A stretch of 64,000 bases of DNA from assembly GCA_009691705.1 (NCBI GenBank), contig SIAR01000006.1, positions 19,254-83,253 of the forward strand, written 5' to 3'. Below, piece after piece: positions 1 to 8,593 of this stretch. Made by a program: the position numbers and the translations under genes. How positions within the stretch are numbered: position 1 is the first letter of the stretch; the number at the start of each line of letters is the position of its first letter. This stretch comes from Phycisphaerales bacterium. GTDB taxonomy: Bacteria; Planctomycetota; Phycisphaerae; Phycisphaerales; SM1A02. The notes beneath the pieces are model-generated. The model was not told where the DNA came from. It ran no database searches and saw only the letters and a program-made list of their open reading frames with translations.

Positions 1-1336
1 GCGCCTTGGATTGCTCGGCGTCGATGGCAGCGAGTGCGACGCAGTGAAAGGCGAGATCCCACGAGGCAAACCATGGGTACTCCCACGAGTCTGGCATGCA
101 ATAAACGAAGTGATTTGTGAGATGTCCCCACTGCGCGTTGCGTTCGAGTGTGCGTTTCTGCGGCGGCGCAGCCATCGCACTGTCGCCCAGCAACCACCGA
201 CGCACGTCATAGATGTAGGTCTGCTGACTCCACAGCAAGCCTGCCCATGCTTGGCGCTGGATCGCCCGAACATCAGCATCAGCGATGGCCGATTGCTTCA
301 CACCGTAAAACTCGTCGGCATCGGCCTTGCGCGCCACCATCACCGCATCGAAACTATCTAATGGATTGGTCACGCCAGGCGGGCAGAGGCGCACACGAAT
401 CGTCTGTGACTCGCCCGCGGGAACTTTCAGCGTGTAGTGCGCGGCGACTTTGGTGCCCCGGCGATCGGGATTTAGAGCCGCAGAGTCACCATGCACGATG
501 GCATCGTTGATGCCATCCTTGAAAGTGCGGCCATTGCGCTGCTCGTTGTTGAAACGGCAGACATTGCTCTCGTTCTCGCAGAAGAGCAAGTCGGGGGCGC
601 CGTCAAAGTGCAATTGGAGTGATCCAAGGCGGGCATGTTGCACGTCAACTCGGTTCGCTGCGGCTGAAAACCCGCATTGTGCGGGCGTTCCATCCCACGC
701 CCAGACATTTCGAAACAGCGCAGTCGGCAGCAGGTGCAATGTGGCCGCTTCGGCAGCGCGATTGTGCACGGTGATGCACATGAGCACGTCGGTCGGTGCC
801 GCTTTGGCGTAGGTGACCACGACGTCGAAGTAGCGATCATCGTCGAAGATGCCAGTATCGAGCAGCTCAAACTCGCGCTCTAGTTTGCTGCGGGCGGCGT
901 TCACACGCACGAGTTCGTCGTACGGAAAAGCCCGCTGCGGATACTTGTAGAGCATGGTCTGCCACGCGCCACTCGGCAGGGCGTCGGTGAACCAATACTC
1001 CTCTTTCACATCTTCGCCGTGGTTGCCCTCGGCGTTTGTCAATCCAAAGAGTCGCTCTTTCAGAATCGCATCTTTCCCATTCCACAATGCCAGAGAGAGA
1101 CAGAGATCTTGCCGTTCATCGCAGAAGCCCGCGAGTCCATCTTCACCCCAGCGATATGCGCGACTGCGGGCATGATCGTGGGGAAAAAATGTCCAGGCAG
1201 AACCGTCGGCTGAGTAGTCCTCGCGCACCGTTCCCCACTGTCGATCAGAGAGATAGGGACCAAATGTGCGCCAAGCAACCCCCTTGGCGTGCATTTCGTC
1301 GAGTCGAAGTTGTTCGGCGGTGGCCTTCTGATTCAT
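1..1336 (-). CDS. GH63-like glucosidase, C-terminal part beyond window
   Basis: About 445 codons of a large glycoside hydrolase that runs off the left edge. The start is the ATG at 1336, which overlaps the stop of the upstream debranching enzyme by 4 bp (ATGA). The N-terminus carries hallmarks of bacterial MGH1/GH63-type glucosidases: RQWGTVREDYS near residue 30, SRAYRWGEDGLAG, LFGLTNAEGNHGEDVKEEYW, ELLDTGIFDDDRYFDV, and near the window edge WFASWDLAFHCVALA, the start of the (alpha/alpha)6 barrel. No signal peptide is seen, so it is probably cytoplasmic. Its coupling to a debranching enzyme suggests glycogen or oligosaccharide turnover. Exact substrate is not determinable; the catalytic acids lie outside the window. 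Confidence 0.85.
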   Translation of the reverse strand, partial: MNQKATAEQLRLDEMHAKGVAWRTFGPYLSDRQWGTVREDYSADGSAWTFFPHDHARSRAYRWGEDGLAGFCDERQDLCLSLALWNGKDAILKERLFGLTNAEGNHGEDVKEEYWFTDALPSGAWQTMLYKYPQRAFPYDELVRVNAARSKLEREFELLDTGIFDDDRYFDVVVTYAKAAPTDVLMCITVHNRAAEAATLHLLPTALFRNVWAWDGTPAQCGFSAAANRVDVQHARLGSLQLHFDGAPDLLFCENESNVCRFNNEQRNGRTFKDGINDAIVHGDSAALNPDRRGTKVAAHYTLKVPAGESQTIRVRLCPPGVTNPLDSFDAVMVARKADADEFYGVKQSAIADADVRAIQRQAWAGLLWSQQTYIYDVRRWLLGDSAMAAPPQKRTLERNAQWGHLTNHFVYCMPDSWEYPWFASWDLAFHCVALAAIDAEQSKA

Positions 1337-3363
1337 GTGCTTGCCTGCGATGATTCTTCGGTCACCTGCGGAAGTTCGTTCAGCGCCTCGAGCAACGCTG
1401 CAACACTCCAGGCCTGCGCAAAGCAGCCGCCAGGATCGTGGGGAGGATCGCCGCTGAAGACCTCGCTGACCGTTCCGAGCCCAGCTTCGCGCAGATGGTT
1501 TGCGAAAGGAGTCATAAAGTCGGTGATCTCGGCGCGGTCGTTCTGCACTGAAAAACGGCTCAGAATCATTGGCGCGAAGAGCCACGGCCAGACTGTGCCT
1601 TGGTGATACGCCTCATCACGCTCTGTTGGTCCGCCGCGGTACTGCGATCGGTAACTCGGATTCGCGGCATCGAGCGTGCGAAGCCCTTGTGGAGTCCAGA
1701 GTTGAATCATGCAGAGATCAACAATCGACTTGCGCTGTCCCAGCGGAAGCGGTCCATCGTCGCGCAGTGCTGCAAAGAGTTGGTTGGGACGGATCGATCC
1801 ATCATTGCCGTTCGGAGTGTCGATTACGTCGTAGCAGCACGAGTGATCAAGGTTCCAGAACTTGCCAAAATTCGCCTGCGCTAGTTGCGCGGCGGCCGTG
1901 TAGGCCTCACCACTCTCACCCATCGCCCCGGCAAGTTGCGCCATCGATCGCAATGCCCGATGCCAAAACGCATTGATTTCAACGGGTTTTCCGATGCGGG
2001 GAGTGATCACGCGCTCGCCAATCTTTGCGTCCATCCAAGTCAATTGGATGCCCGCCACTCCAGCGCGCAACAGTCCATCCGATGGATCAACTTGGATGCC
2101 ATGACGCGCACCTGCCGTGTAGGCAGTCACGATCGACTTGAGTCCGGGCCAGAGTGTCGCAAGCCACTGGCGATCGCCGCTGAGCGCGAAGGTTTGCCGT
2201 ACCGCATCGATCATCAGCAAGGGGGCATCGACGGCGTTGTATTCAAGCGGGTCCGTGCTGCGGTCGGGAAACCGATTGGGCAACATGCCACCATCAAGGA
2301 AGTCCGCAAATGTTGAAATCACAAGTTGCGCGTCGGCGACGCGGCGAGTTGCGAGCAGCAATCCAGGAAGCGAAATCATCGCATCGCGACTCCAATCGGC
2401 AAACCATGGATAGCCGGCAATGATCGAGAGACCCGCGCTTCCATTGCGCCGTTGGCGCTTCACAATGAATTGATCGGCGGCGTAGATCAGTTGGCGAACG
2501 ACAGGAAAGTCGCCTCGGGTGCGGTTCGTCGCAACCAGCGCCGCCAATCGGGCCCGCTCAACCTCAAGCATTGCATCGGCAGGGGCGGAGTGTTGCGCTG
2601 CAGTCGATGCGGTGAAGAGCGAGGATGTGCCTGGGTTCAACACCAGAGAAAATGTCGCGGCGTGCCAGAGCGAATCGTTCGCGTCGTAGCCGCGCGCAGC
2701 ATCTTCGCGCAGGTGAAAATCATGCCACCAAACGCCCGTTGGCTGAGGAACCGACTTGTCGCACTGCACGAAGAGATCGGTCGCAGAACCATCGCCATCG
2801 GCGCACCAGTGCAACTGAATTCCGCGAGAGACCCGCGTGATCTGAGGTGGCGCGCCCCGACCACTGCCGAGTTCGTGATGCGATCGTCGATCGACAAGCA
2901 CCTCGAGTTCAAGTTTTACTGGGCTCGAAGCGCGCACTACCGTCCAGTGTTGGCAGACAGTGTTCTCGCCTTGCACCATGAACAACCGTCGTTCGAGCAG
3001 GGCATCGGCAAAGGACCAGCGCCAGACTGGCATCGACTCGTCGAGGTAGAAGCGTTGCAGCCAGAGATGACCCTTGGGTGAGATCGATCCATCCTTCCAC
3101 TCATTGGCGGCGAGCGGATATCGCACGCCGCGATAGATCGCCGTGGGAGAACTCTCGCCTAAGAGAAGCGTTCGCTCGGCCGGTGGATTGGTGGCGGCAA
3201 TCAACAGGCCGTGGTAGCGCCGGGTTCGCACCCCGCCGATGGTTCCCGAGGCATATCCGCCGATGCCGTTGGTGGCGAGCCACTCGCGATTGAATGCTGC
3301 GTCGCTGTTGCACACGACGCGACCAAAATCGATGAGTGTTGTCGCGAGGGGAAAGTGCGTCAT
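1333..3363 (-). CDS. Amylo-alpha-1,6-glucosidase (glycogen debranching enzyme)
   Basis: 676 residues. The N-terminal domain starts with REWLATNGIGGYASGTIGG and TRRYHGLLIAA, the signature of bacterial/archaeal glycogen debranching enzymes (GDE_N). The C-terminal (alpha/alpha)6 barrel contains GYPWFADWSRDAMISLPGL near residue 315, NAVDAPLLMIDAV and the late motif YHQGTVWPWL. It should hydrolyse the alpha-1,6 branch points of glycogen or limit dextrin in the cytoplasm. The start ATG at 3363 lies 17 bp downstream of the prfB stop and the stop overlaps the next gene's start, so prfB, this gene and the GH63-like gene probably share a transcript. Length matches the family. Confidence 0.93.
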   Translation of the reverse strand: MTHFPLATTLIDFGRVVCNSDAAFNREWLATNGIGGYASGTIGGVRTRRYHGLLIAATNPPAERTLLLGESSPTAIYRGVRYPLAANEWKDGSISPKGHLWLQRFYLDESMPVWRWSFADALLERRLFMVQGENTVCQHWTVVRASSPVKLELEVLVDRRSHHELGSGRGAPPQITRVSRGIQLHWCADGDGSATDLFVQCDKSVPQPTGVWWHDFHLREDAARGYDANDSLWHAATFSLVLNPGTSSLFTASTAAQHSAPADAMLEVERARLAALVATNRTRGDFPVVRQLIYAADQFIVKRQRRNGSAGLSIIAGYPWFADWSRDAMISLPGLLLATRRVADAQLVISTFADFLDGGMLPNRFPDRSTDPLEYNAVDAPLLMIDAVRQTFALSGDRQWLATLWPGLKSIVTAYTAGARHGIQVDPSDGLLRAGVAGIQLTWMDAKIGERVITPRIGKPVEINAFWHRALRSMAQLAGAMGESGEAYTAAAQLAQANFGKFWNLDHSCCYDVIDTPNGNDGSIRPNQLFAALRDDGPLPLGQRKSIVDLCMIQLWTPQGLRTLDAANPSYRSQYRGGPTERDEAYHQGTVWPWLFAPMILSRFSVQNDRAEITDFMTPFANHLREAGLGTVSEVFSGDPPHDPGGCFAQAWSVAALLEALNELPQVTEESSQAST

Positions 3364-3380
3364 GAATGTGGACAGATGGA

Positions 3381-4509
3381 CTAGGCCATTGCTGTGGTCA
3401 TCGAATCACGTTCGCGCCGTCGGCGCTTCAATTCAGCATCGACGAATGCGCGGATGTTTCCGCTCAACACGTTCTGCGGATTGGGTTCTTCGTAGTTGGT
3501 GCGGTGATCTTTCACCCGATTGTCATAGAAAACGTAGGAGCGAATCTGCGTTCCCCAACCTCGTTCAACTCGGCCACCCTTCGCTTCAGCGATCTCGTTT
3601 TCGCGCTTCTCTTGGGCGATCTGCTCGAGTTTCGACATGAGCACCGCCAGTGCTTGCTTCTTGTTCTGGGATTGATCACGAAAGGTATTGGCAACCACTT
3701 GGATGCCAGTGGGCAAATGCACGATGCGAATGGCGCTGGCAACTTTGTTCACATTCTGTCCGCCGGGACCGCTGGCGCGCACGAACGGAGTGATCTCAAC
3801 ATCGCGGTCTGGAACGTCGATTTCGGAATCCTCAAACTCTGGGGTGACATCGACAGTCGCGAATGACGTTTGCCGTTTTCCCTCTGCGTTGAATGGCGAG
3901 ACGCGCGCGAGGCGGTGCGATCCACATTCGCACGATGAGTACCCGTAGGCGAATGGACCTCGGATGGCGTACGAGACTTCTGCGATCCCAGCTTCGGTGC
4001 CAAACGTGCGGCTCATCTCTTCAATCTTGAATCCCATTGAGTCCCAGTAATAGAGGTACATGCGCTCGAGCATTTGCGCCCAATCATTCGCTTCGGTGCC
4101 ACCAACGCCAGCCTGAATCGAAAAGAAACAATGGCGATGATCGTGTTTGTCAGATAGCAGGCTCTGCAATTCGATGCGCTCCATCTTCGCCACGAGCGAG
4201 TGCAAGGTCGCGTCAACCTCTTCTAGCAACTCCTTGTCTCCCGCCTCGCGCGCGAGCTCAAGCCCCACGGCTGCATCGGCGTGTTCTTTCTCGAGCGCTT
4301 CGATCGGATCGATCATGGCGCGGATGACTTTGAGTTCGGTGATGGTTTTCTGGGCGCGCTTCTGGTCATTCCAGAATTCGGTTTCGCCCATCAGGGCTTC
4401 GAGTCGCGCGCGTTGTGAGACTTTGTCTGGGTAGTTAAAGAGAGTCGCGGATGGTTGTGATCCGCGCCTCGAGGTCTTTTAGAACGGGCTGATGCGTTTC
4501 GAAGTACAT
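3381..4509 (-). CDS. prfB: Peptide chain release factor 2, programmed +1 frameshift
   Basis: The gene is read in two frames. ATG at 4509 opens 24 codons (MYFETHQPVLKDLEARI...) ending CTT TAA C. Skipping the T at 4437 joins them to the main frame (NYPDKVSQRARLEALMGETEFW...), giving 375 residues. The main frame has the SPF tripeptide (RVSPFNAEGKRQTSF) that reads UAA/UGA and the GGQ motif (SGPGGQNVNK) that drives peptidyl-tRNA hydrolysis. Residues 1-24 align with the pre-frameshift segment of E. coli RF2. A simpler reading from ATG 4391 would give 336 residues and lose the conserved N-terminus. The gene is divergent from lysS with 54 bp between starts; the usual prfB-lysS pairing is kept, but head-to-head. 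Confidence 0.96.
4434..4440 (-). promoter_or_regulatory. prfB: prfB programmed +1 frameshift site CTT-TAA-C
   Basis: On the minus strand the heptamer reads CTTTAAC. CTT is codon 24, TAA is the in-frame stop, and the following C is the stop-weakening base seen at known RF2 sites. Shifting forward by one base restores the RF2 frame (AAC TAC CCA GAC). The stop is UAA where most described sites have UGA. The six bases upstream of TCT CTT are CGCGAC, so there is no AGGGGG-like Shine-Dalgarno stimulator at the position it occupies in E. coli. The frame relations were checked base by base from 4509 to 4389. Confidence 0.93.
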
Positions 4510-4551
4510 GTTGCGAGCGTACCGAATTGCGTGCCAATGCGGTTGGATGAT

Positions 4552-4557
4552 TATGAT
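4552..4557 (+). promoter_or_regulatory. Candidate -10 box of lysS (leaderless start?)
   Basis: TATGAT lies 6 bases before the lysS ATG at 4564, inside the 54-bp divergent gap between prfB and lysS. A transcription start 6-7 bases downstream would coincide with the ATG, giving a leaderless mRNA; no Shine-Dalgarno sequence is seen immediately upstream. The best -35 candidate, TTGCGT at 4527-4532, has a long 19-bp spacer, so this call rests mainly on the -10 box and its position. Confidence 0.4.
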
Positions 4558-4563
4558 CACACG

Positions 4564-6150
4564 ATGCAAGAATCAGCCATCCCATCACCATCAGAATTGA
4601 TCGCAGCGCGGCGCGCCAAGCTCGGGCGATTGCGCGGCGAACTTGGTGTTGAGCCCTACGGTCAACGCGTCGACGGTCGCCTTTCGCTCGCTGCGGCGCG
4701 CGCGCAATTCGACGAAACGGCCCATGCGACACATTCTGCGGCAGTCGCGGCGGCGAAACTTGTCCCTGGAACGCCCATCGCAGACCCGCGTGGGATGGTG
4801 CGCGTCACGGGACGCGTGGTGCAACACCGCGACATGGGAAAGATTCTGTTCATCGGTCTACGCGACTCGACCGGCGATTTACAGATCAGCATTTCAAAGA
4901 GCGAGATGCCGTCCAATGAGTTTGAGATCGCAAAGGCGCTCGACTACGGCGACATCGTTGCAGTCGATGGGCGCATCGGTCGCACGCAGAAGGGCGAGAC
5001 GTGCGTTTGGGCGACGGCACTGACTATGCACTCGAAAAACCTCGAGCCGCCGCCATCGAAATGGCATGGGCTCGAGGATGCCGAACTGCGATACCGCCGG
5101 CGGTACGTCGACATGTTTGCAAATCCGCAGACGGTGCGAACGTTTGAGGCGCGCTCGCGCATTGTGAGCACGATCCGGCGCTTCATGGAAGAGCGTGGTT
5201 ACCTCGAAGTCGAAACGCCGATGATGCATCCTGTGGCAGGCGGTGCTGCGGCGCGCCCCTTCACCACGACGCACAATGCGCTCGGAATGCCGCTGTTTTT
5301 GCGCGTTGCGCCCGAGTTGTACCTCAAGAGATTGCTCGTGGGTGGACTCTCAAAAGTCTTCGAGATCAATCGCAACTTTCGAAATGAGGGAATCGATCGC
5401 AGCCATAATCCTGAGTTCACTGCCATGGAGGCGTACGAGGCCTTTGGCGATTACCACACGATGCTCGAGTTGGTTGAGTCGATCGTGCATCACTGCGCGA
5501 CCGAAGCAATCGCACAGCAGTGGAACGCGCGCGCTGAGGTCGGACCAGTGCTGCCATGGGGCGAGATGCGCATCGACTATCGACGACCATTCGTGCAAGT
5601 GCGATTTGGAGAGTTGTTTGAACGCGCCCTGGGATGCTCGATGCATGACGTCGAAAAGGTGCGAGCAGCCGCAGTCGCCCACCACATCGCCCACGCCGCA
5701 ACGAACGATCATTGGCTGCTGGTGAATGAGCTATTCGAACGCTGCGCAGAGGCGTTGATCGATCCACTGCGCCCGACGTTTGTGCTTGATTACCCGAGCG
5801 CGACGAGTCCACTGACCCGGCCTAGTCGGGCCAACCCTGACATCGCCGAGCGGTGGGACCTCTTCATCGGCGGAATGGAGATTGGCCCGGCGTACACCGA
5901 GCTCAACGATCCAGATATTCAATTGGCGAAGTTCACCGATCAACTCAAGGGGGATGATGAAGAGATGTCGACGTTTCGTTCGCTCGACGAAGATTTCATC
6001 ACCGCACTTCGCACGGGCATGCCTCCCGCAGGTGGCATGGGAATTGGGATCGATCGATTGGTCATGCTGTTGACCGATAGTCCTTCGATCCGTGACGTGA
6101 TCTTGTTTCCACTGATGCGCCCCGAAGGATCAGCCGATGCGGCTAGCTGA
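4564..6150 (+). CDS. lysS: Lysyl-tRNA synthetase, class II
   Basis: 528 residues from ATG 4564 (MQESAIPSPSELIAARRAKL). A longer frame from ATG 4492 would run over the divergent prfB start and lacks family similarity in its first 24 residues. The anticodon-binding OB fold includes GRVVQHRDMGKILFIGLRD. The catalytic core shows motif 1 (GYLEVETPMMHPVAGGAAA), motif 2 (FEINRNFRNEGIDRSHNPEF) and motif 3 (GMGIGIDRLVMLLTD). It charges tRNA-Lys in the cytoplasm. Its last 14 bases overlap the start of the downstream transglutaminase-like gene, so it probably heads a lysS-transglutaminase-nnrD transcript. Confidence 0.97.
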   Translation: MQESAIPSPSELIAARRAKLGRLRGELGVEPYGQRVDGRLSLAAARAQFDETAHATHSAAVAAAKLVPGTPIADPRGMVRVTGRVVQHRDMGKILFIGLRDSTGDLQISISKSEMPSNEFEIAKALDYGDIVAVDGRIGRTQKGETCVWATALTMHSKNLEPPPSKWHGLEDAELRYRRRYVDMFANPQTVRTFEARSRIVSTIRRFMEERGYLEVETPMMHPVAGGAAARPFTTTHNALGMPLFLRVAPELYLKRLLVGGLSKVFEINRNFRNEGIDRSHNPEFTAMEAYEAFGDYHTMLELVESIVHHCATEAIAQQWNARAEVGPVLPWGEMRIDYRRPFVQVRFGELFERALGCSMHDVEKVRAAAVAHHIAHAATNDHWLLVNELFERCAEALIDPLRPTFVLDYPSATSPLTRPSRANPDIAERWDLFIGGMEIGPAYTELNDPDIQLAKFTDQLKGDDEEMSTFRSLDEDFITALRTGMPPAGGMGIGIDRLVMLLTDSPSIRDVILFPLMRPEGSADAAS

Positions 6151-7627
6151 GCGCGCGCTCTCGGTGGTGGTCGCGCTCTTTATCGCACTTGTTGTTCTGG
6201 CGCAGACTCCCGTCCCTGCCGCCGTTGGCGCGATAGAACGCGACGATTGGTTTGCGATTTCAATCGCCGATTTTCATTGTGGATGGCTGCACGAGCAGGT
6301 CGTCGTGCGTTCCGGTCACATCGAAACATCCAATGAGATGCGTCTGACGGTCGGGCGGGGTGGATCGCAAGCGACAATCTCGGTGCAGTGGCGATTTGAA
6401 GAAGACCTTGACGGAACGCCGATCTCGTGCACCGTCGAGCAAACTTCGGCGGGGGAGAAGTCGCAGACGACCTATCGGTTCACTAAAGATCACATTGATG
6501 TGCATGAGCGCGCGGCAGGCAGAACAACGATGCGCGAGATGCCAGTGCCAACGGGTCTCTGGCTCACTCCAGCACAGGTCGAACGCACGATCGGCGCGTC
6601 TCGACGAAACGCAGTCGCTAGGGTCGAGTATCGAACAGTCGATCCAGCCGCCGGGTTGAATGTTGTCGACTTCGTCACAACGCGCAGCGCTGAATCAGCA
6701 GGGGATGGCAGCCTTTCCCAGTGGAAAACGCGCAACAGCGCCGTTGCGTTGGAGACAATCGAAAGTGTCGACGGGGCAGGGCGCACCATCACCACCCGCA
6801 CCAAGATGGCGATTGGCGACATGGTTGCGCGCCGCTGTAGCGAGAGTGAAGCCAAGAGGCCTGCGGCAGCGGGAGGGCTCGATGTCATCGGACGCAGCAT
6901 TGTGGCACTCGCCCGCCCCGAGCCGAAGTTGCTGACAGCGCCTCGGGCGCGCCTCGCGGTGAAATCATCCGATGGCACGCTGATTGTGTTGCCAAGTTCT
7001 GGATCGCAACGCATTGAAACAAACCCCGCCGGTGGTCTTTTCGTCGACGTCGAAGTCGGCCGGCGTTCAGCGGCGACCCCCCAAGAAGTCGCGGATTCGC
7101 GCTACAGCGCCTCGACAATTCTCATCGATGCGGCAGATCCTGCGGTGCGCGAGCTCGCGTTGCGCGCGGTCGCTGGCGCGGGGCTCACCGAGATTTCACC
7201 TGCGTCGGCCCGCGCTGAAGCGATGCGGGCGCTCGTCATGCGCTTCATCATTCACAAAGACCTCGCCACTGCCTTCGCGGGGGCGAGCGCCGTCGTGCAG
7301 TCGCGCGCGGGTGATTGTTCGGAGCATGCCATCCTGCTCGCGGCTCTGCTTCGCGCCCAGCACATTCCATCACGCGTGGCTAGTGGACTTGTTTACGCCG
7401 ACGAATTCGCTGGAAAACGTGGAATTTTCGCCTGGCACATGTGGACCCAAGCGCAAGTCGACGGCCACTGGATCGACCTCGACGCAACGCTCGACAAGCA
7501 GTCATTCCATCCCGGGCACTTGCTGATTGCAACCAGTGCCCAAGATGACGCACAACTCGACAGCGACTTCTCGGCGTTGCTCGCGACAATCGGCAACGTC
7601 ACAATCGAGGTTGTGAATGTTGATTGA
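6137..7627 (+). CDS. Exported transglutaminase-like protein
   Basis: 496 residues. An N-terminal hydrophobic segment (ALSVVVALFIALVVLA) is followed by alanine-rich residues, which suggests a signal peptide or anchor. The C-terminal third is a transglutaminase-like core with the Cys-His-Asp triad: Cys in AGDCSEHAILLAALLR near residue 395, His in FAWHMWTQA and Asp in WIDLDATLD. The middle region is beta-rich and not recognised. Such proteins are often periplasmic peptidases or cross-linking enzymes; the substrate here is unknown. The start overlaps the end of lysS by 14 bp and the stop overlaps nnrD by 11 bp, so the three are likely co-transcribed. Confidence 0.85.
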   Translation: MRLAERALSVVVALFIALVVLAQTPVPAAVGAIERDDWFAISIADFHCGWLHEQVVVRSGHIETSNEMRLTVGRGGSQATISVQWRFEEDLDGTPISCTVEQTSAGEKSQTTYRFTKDHIDVHERAAGRTTMREMPVPTGLWLTPAQVERTIGASRRNAVARVEYRTVDPAAGLNVVDFVTTRSAESAGDGSLSQWKTRNSAVALETIESVDGAGRTITTRTKMAIGDMVARRCSESEAKRPAAAGGLDVIGRSIVALARPEPKLLTAPRARLAVKSSDGTLIVLPSSGSQRIETNPAGGLFVDVEVGRRSAATPQEVADSRYSASTILIDAADPAVRELALRAVAGAGLTEISPASARAEAMRALVMRFIIHKDLATAFAGASAVVQSRAGDCSEHAILLAALLRAQHIPSRVASGLVYADEFAGKRGIFAWHMWTQAQVDGHWIDLDATLDKQSFHPGHLLIATSAQDDAQLDSDFSALLATIGNVTIEVVNVD

Positions 7628-8564
7628 TGCGCGCATTGAGGGGGTGTGCGGTGATGAGACGCCGCCCTGTCCAGAACTCCCACCACGCGATCAACAGGGT
7701 CACAAAGGCACATTTGGCACGGTGCTCGTGATCGGTGGTTGCGTGCAACTTTCCCGTGTCATGCTCGGGGGACCGGTCATTGCGGCCCGCGCGGCCCTGC
7801 GAGCAGGCTGTGGATTGGCGCAACTGGCGCTGCCAGAACCGCTAGTCATTTCGGCGCTCGCCTTGCTCGAAAGTGCAACTGCGCATGCACTCCCAGTTGA
7901 CGCCCACGGAGCACTCTTGCCCAGCGCCGCGGCTGAAGTGCTCGATCCGATTCTCGAGCGGTGTGACGCGGTGCTCGTCGGGCCTGCGCTTGGAGGCGGA
8001 CCTGCGATCGACCAAATCGTCGTTCGGCTGCTGAGCCATGTACAGACGCCACTCATCATCGACGCCGATGCACTCAACGCGCTCGCTCGCACGAGCGACT
8101 TTCCCCGCGATATTCGCGACGGCGCGATTATCTTGACGCCCCACCCGGGTGAATACGAACGGCTCGCCCGCGCTCTCGATCTCGATCCAACTCTGCCCGC
8201 CGACGAGTCGCGGCGTGGCGCCGCTGCCGCCGCGCTTGCGCAGCGGGTTGGATGCGTTGTCGTCTTGAAGGCATCCCGCACATTTGTCAGCGACGGCGTG
8301 CATCTGTGGTCGGCCCATGCTGGCACTCCCGCGCTCGCCACTGGTGGTACCGGCGATGCACTCGCTGGCGTGATCGCGTCAATGGTCGCACAGTTTCACT
8401 CTGGCGCCCGCGCACTGTCGCTCTTCGACTGCGCCCGACTCGGCGTTGCGATTCACGGACTCGCTGCCCGCGCCTGGAGCGCGCGTATCGGTGATGCGGG
8501 ATTGCTCGCTCCCGAACTCTGCGACGAGATTCCCACGCTGCTCTCCGCACTGCGGGATGGCTAG
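7617..8564 (+). CDS. nnrD: ADP-dependent NAD(P)H-hydrate dehydratase
   Basis: 315 residues, a ribokinase-like (YjeF C-domain) enzyme that repairs hydrated NAD(P)H. Visible motifs are HKGTFGTVLVIGG at the start of the fold, the glycine-rich VLVGPALGGG, LTPHPGEYERLA, VVLKASRTFVSDG and the ADP/NADHX-binding ATGGTGDALAGVIASM. The NnrE epimerase domain often fused at the N-terminus is missing, so the epimerase must be encoded elsewhere. The ATG at 7617 overlaps the preceding stop by 11 bp. The gene ends before a 29-bp gap to the exoribonuclease-like gene. Confidence 0.93.
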   Translation: MLIDARIEGVCGDETPPCPELPPRDQQGHKGTFGTVLVIGGCVQLSRVMLGGPVIAARAALRAGCGLAQLALPEPLVISALALLESATAHALPVDAHGALLPSAAAEVLDPILERCDAVLVGPALGGGPAIDQIVVRLLSHVQTPLIIDADALNALARTSDFPRDIRDGAIILTPHPGEYERLARALDLDPTLPADESRRGAAAAALAQRVGCVVVLKASRTFVSDGVHLWSAHAGTPALATGGTGDALAGVIASMVAQFHSGARALSLFDCARLGVAIHGLAARAWSARIGDAGLLAPELCDEIPTLLSALRDG

Positions 8565-8593
8565 ACTCGCGCACTCACAACGGAAAGAACTCG

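Noticed and set aside
4492..4563. Upstream ATG that would extend LysRS by 24 residues
   Set aside because: It runs over the start of the divergent prfB, and the extra residues do not look like LysRS.
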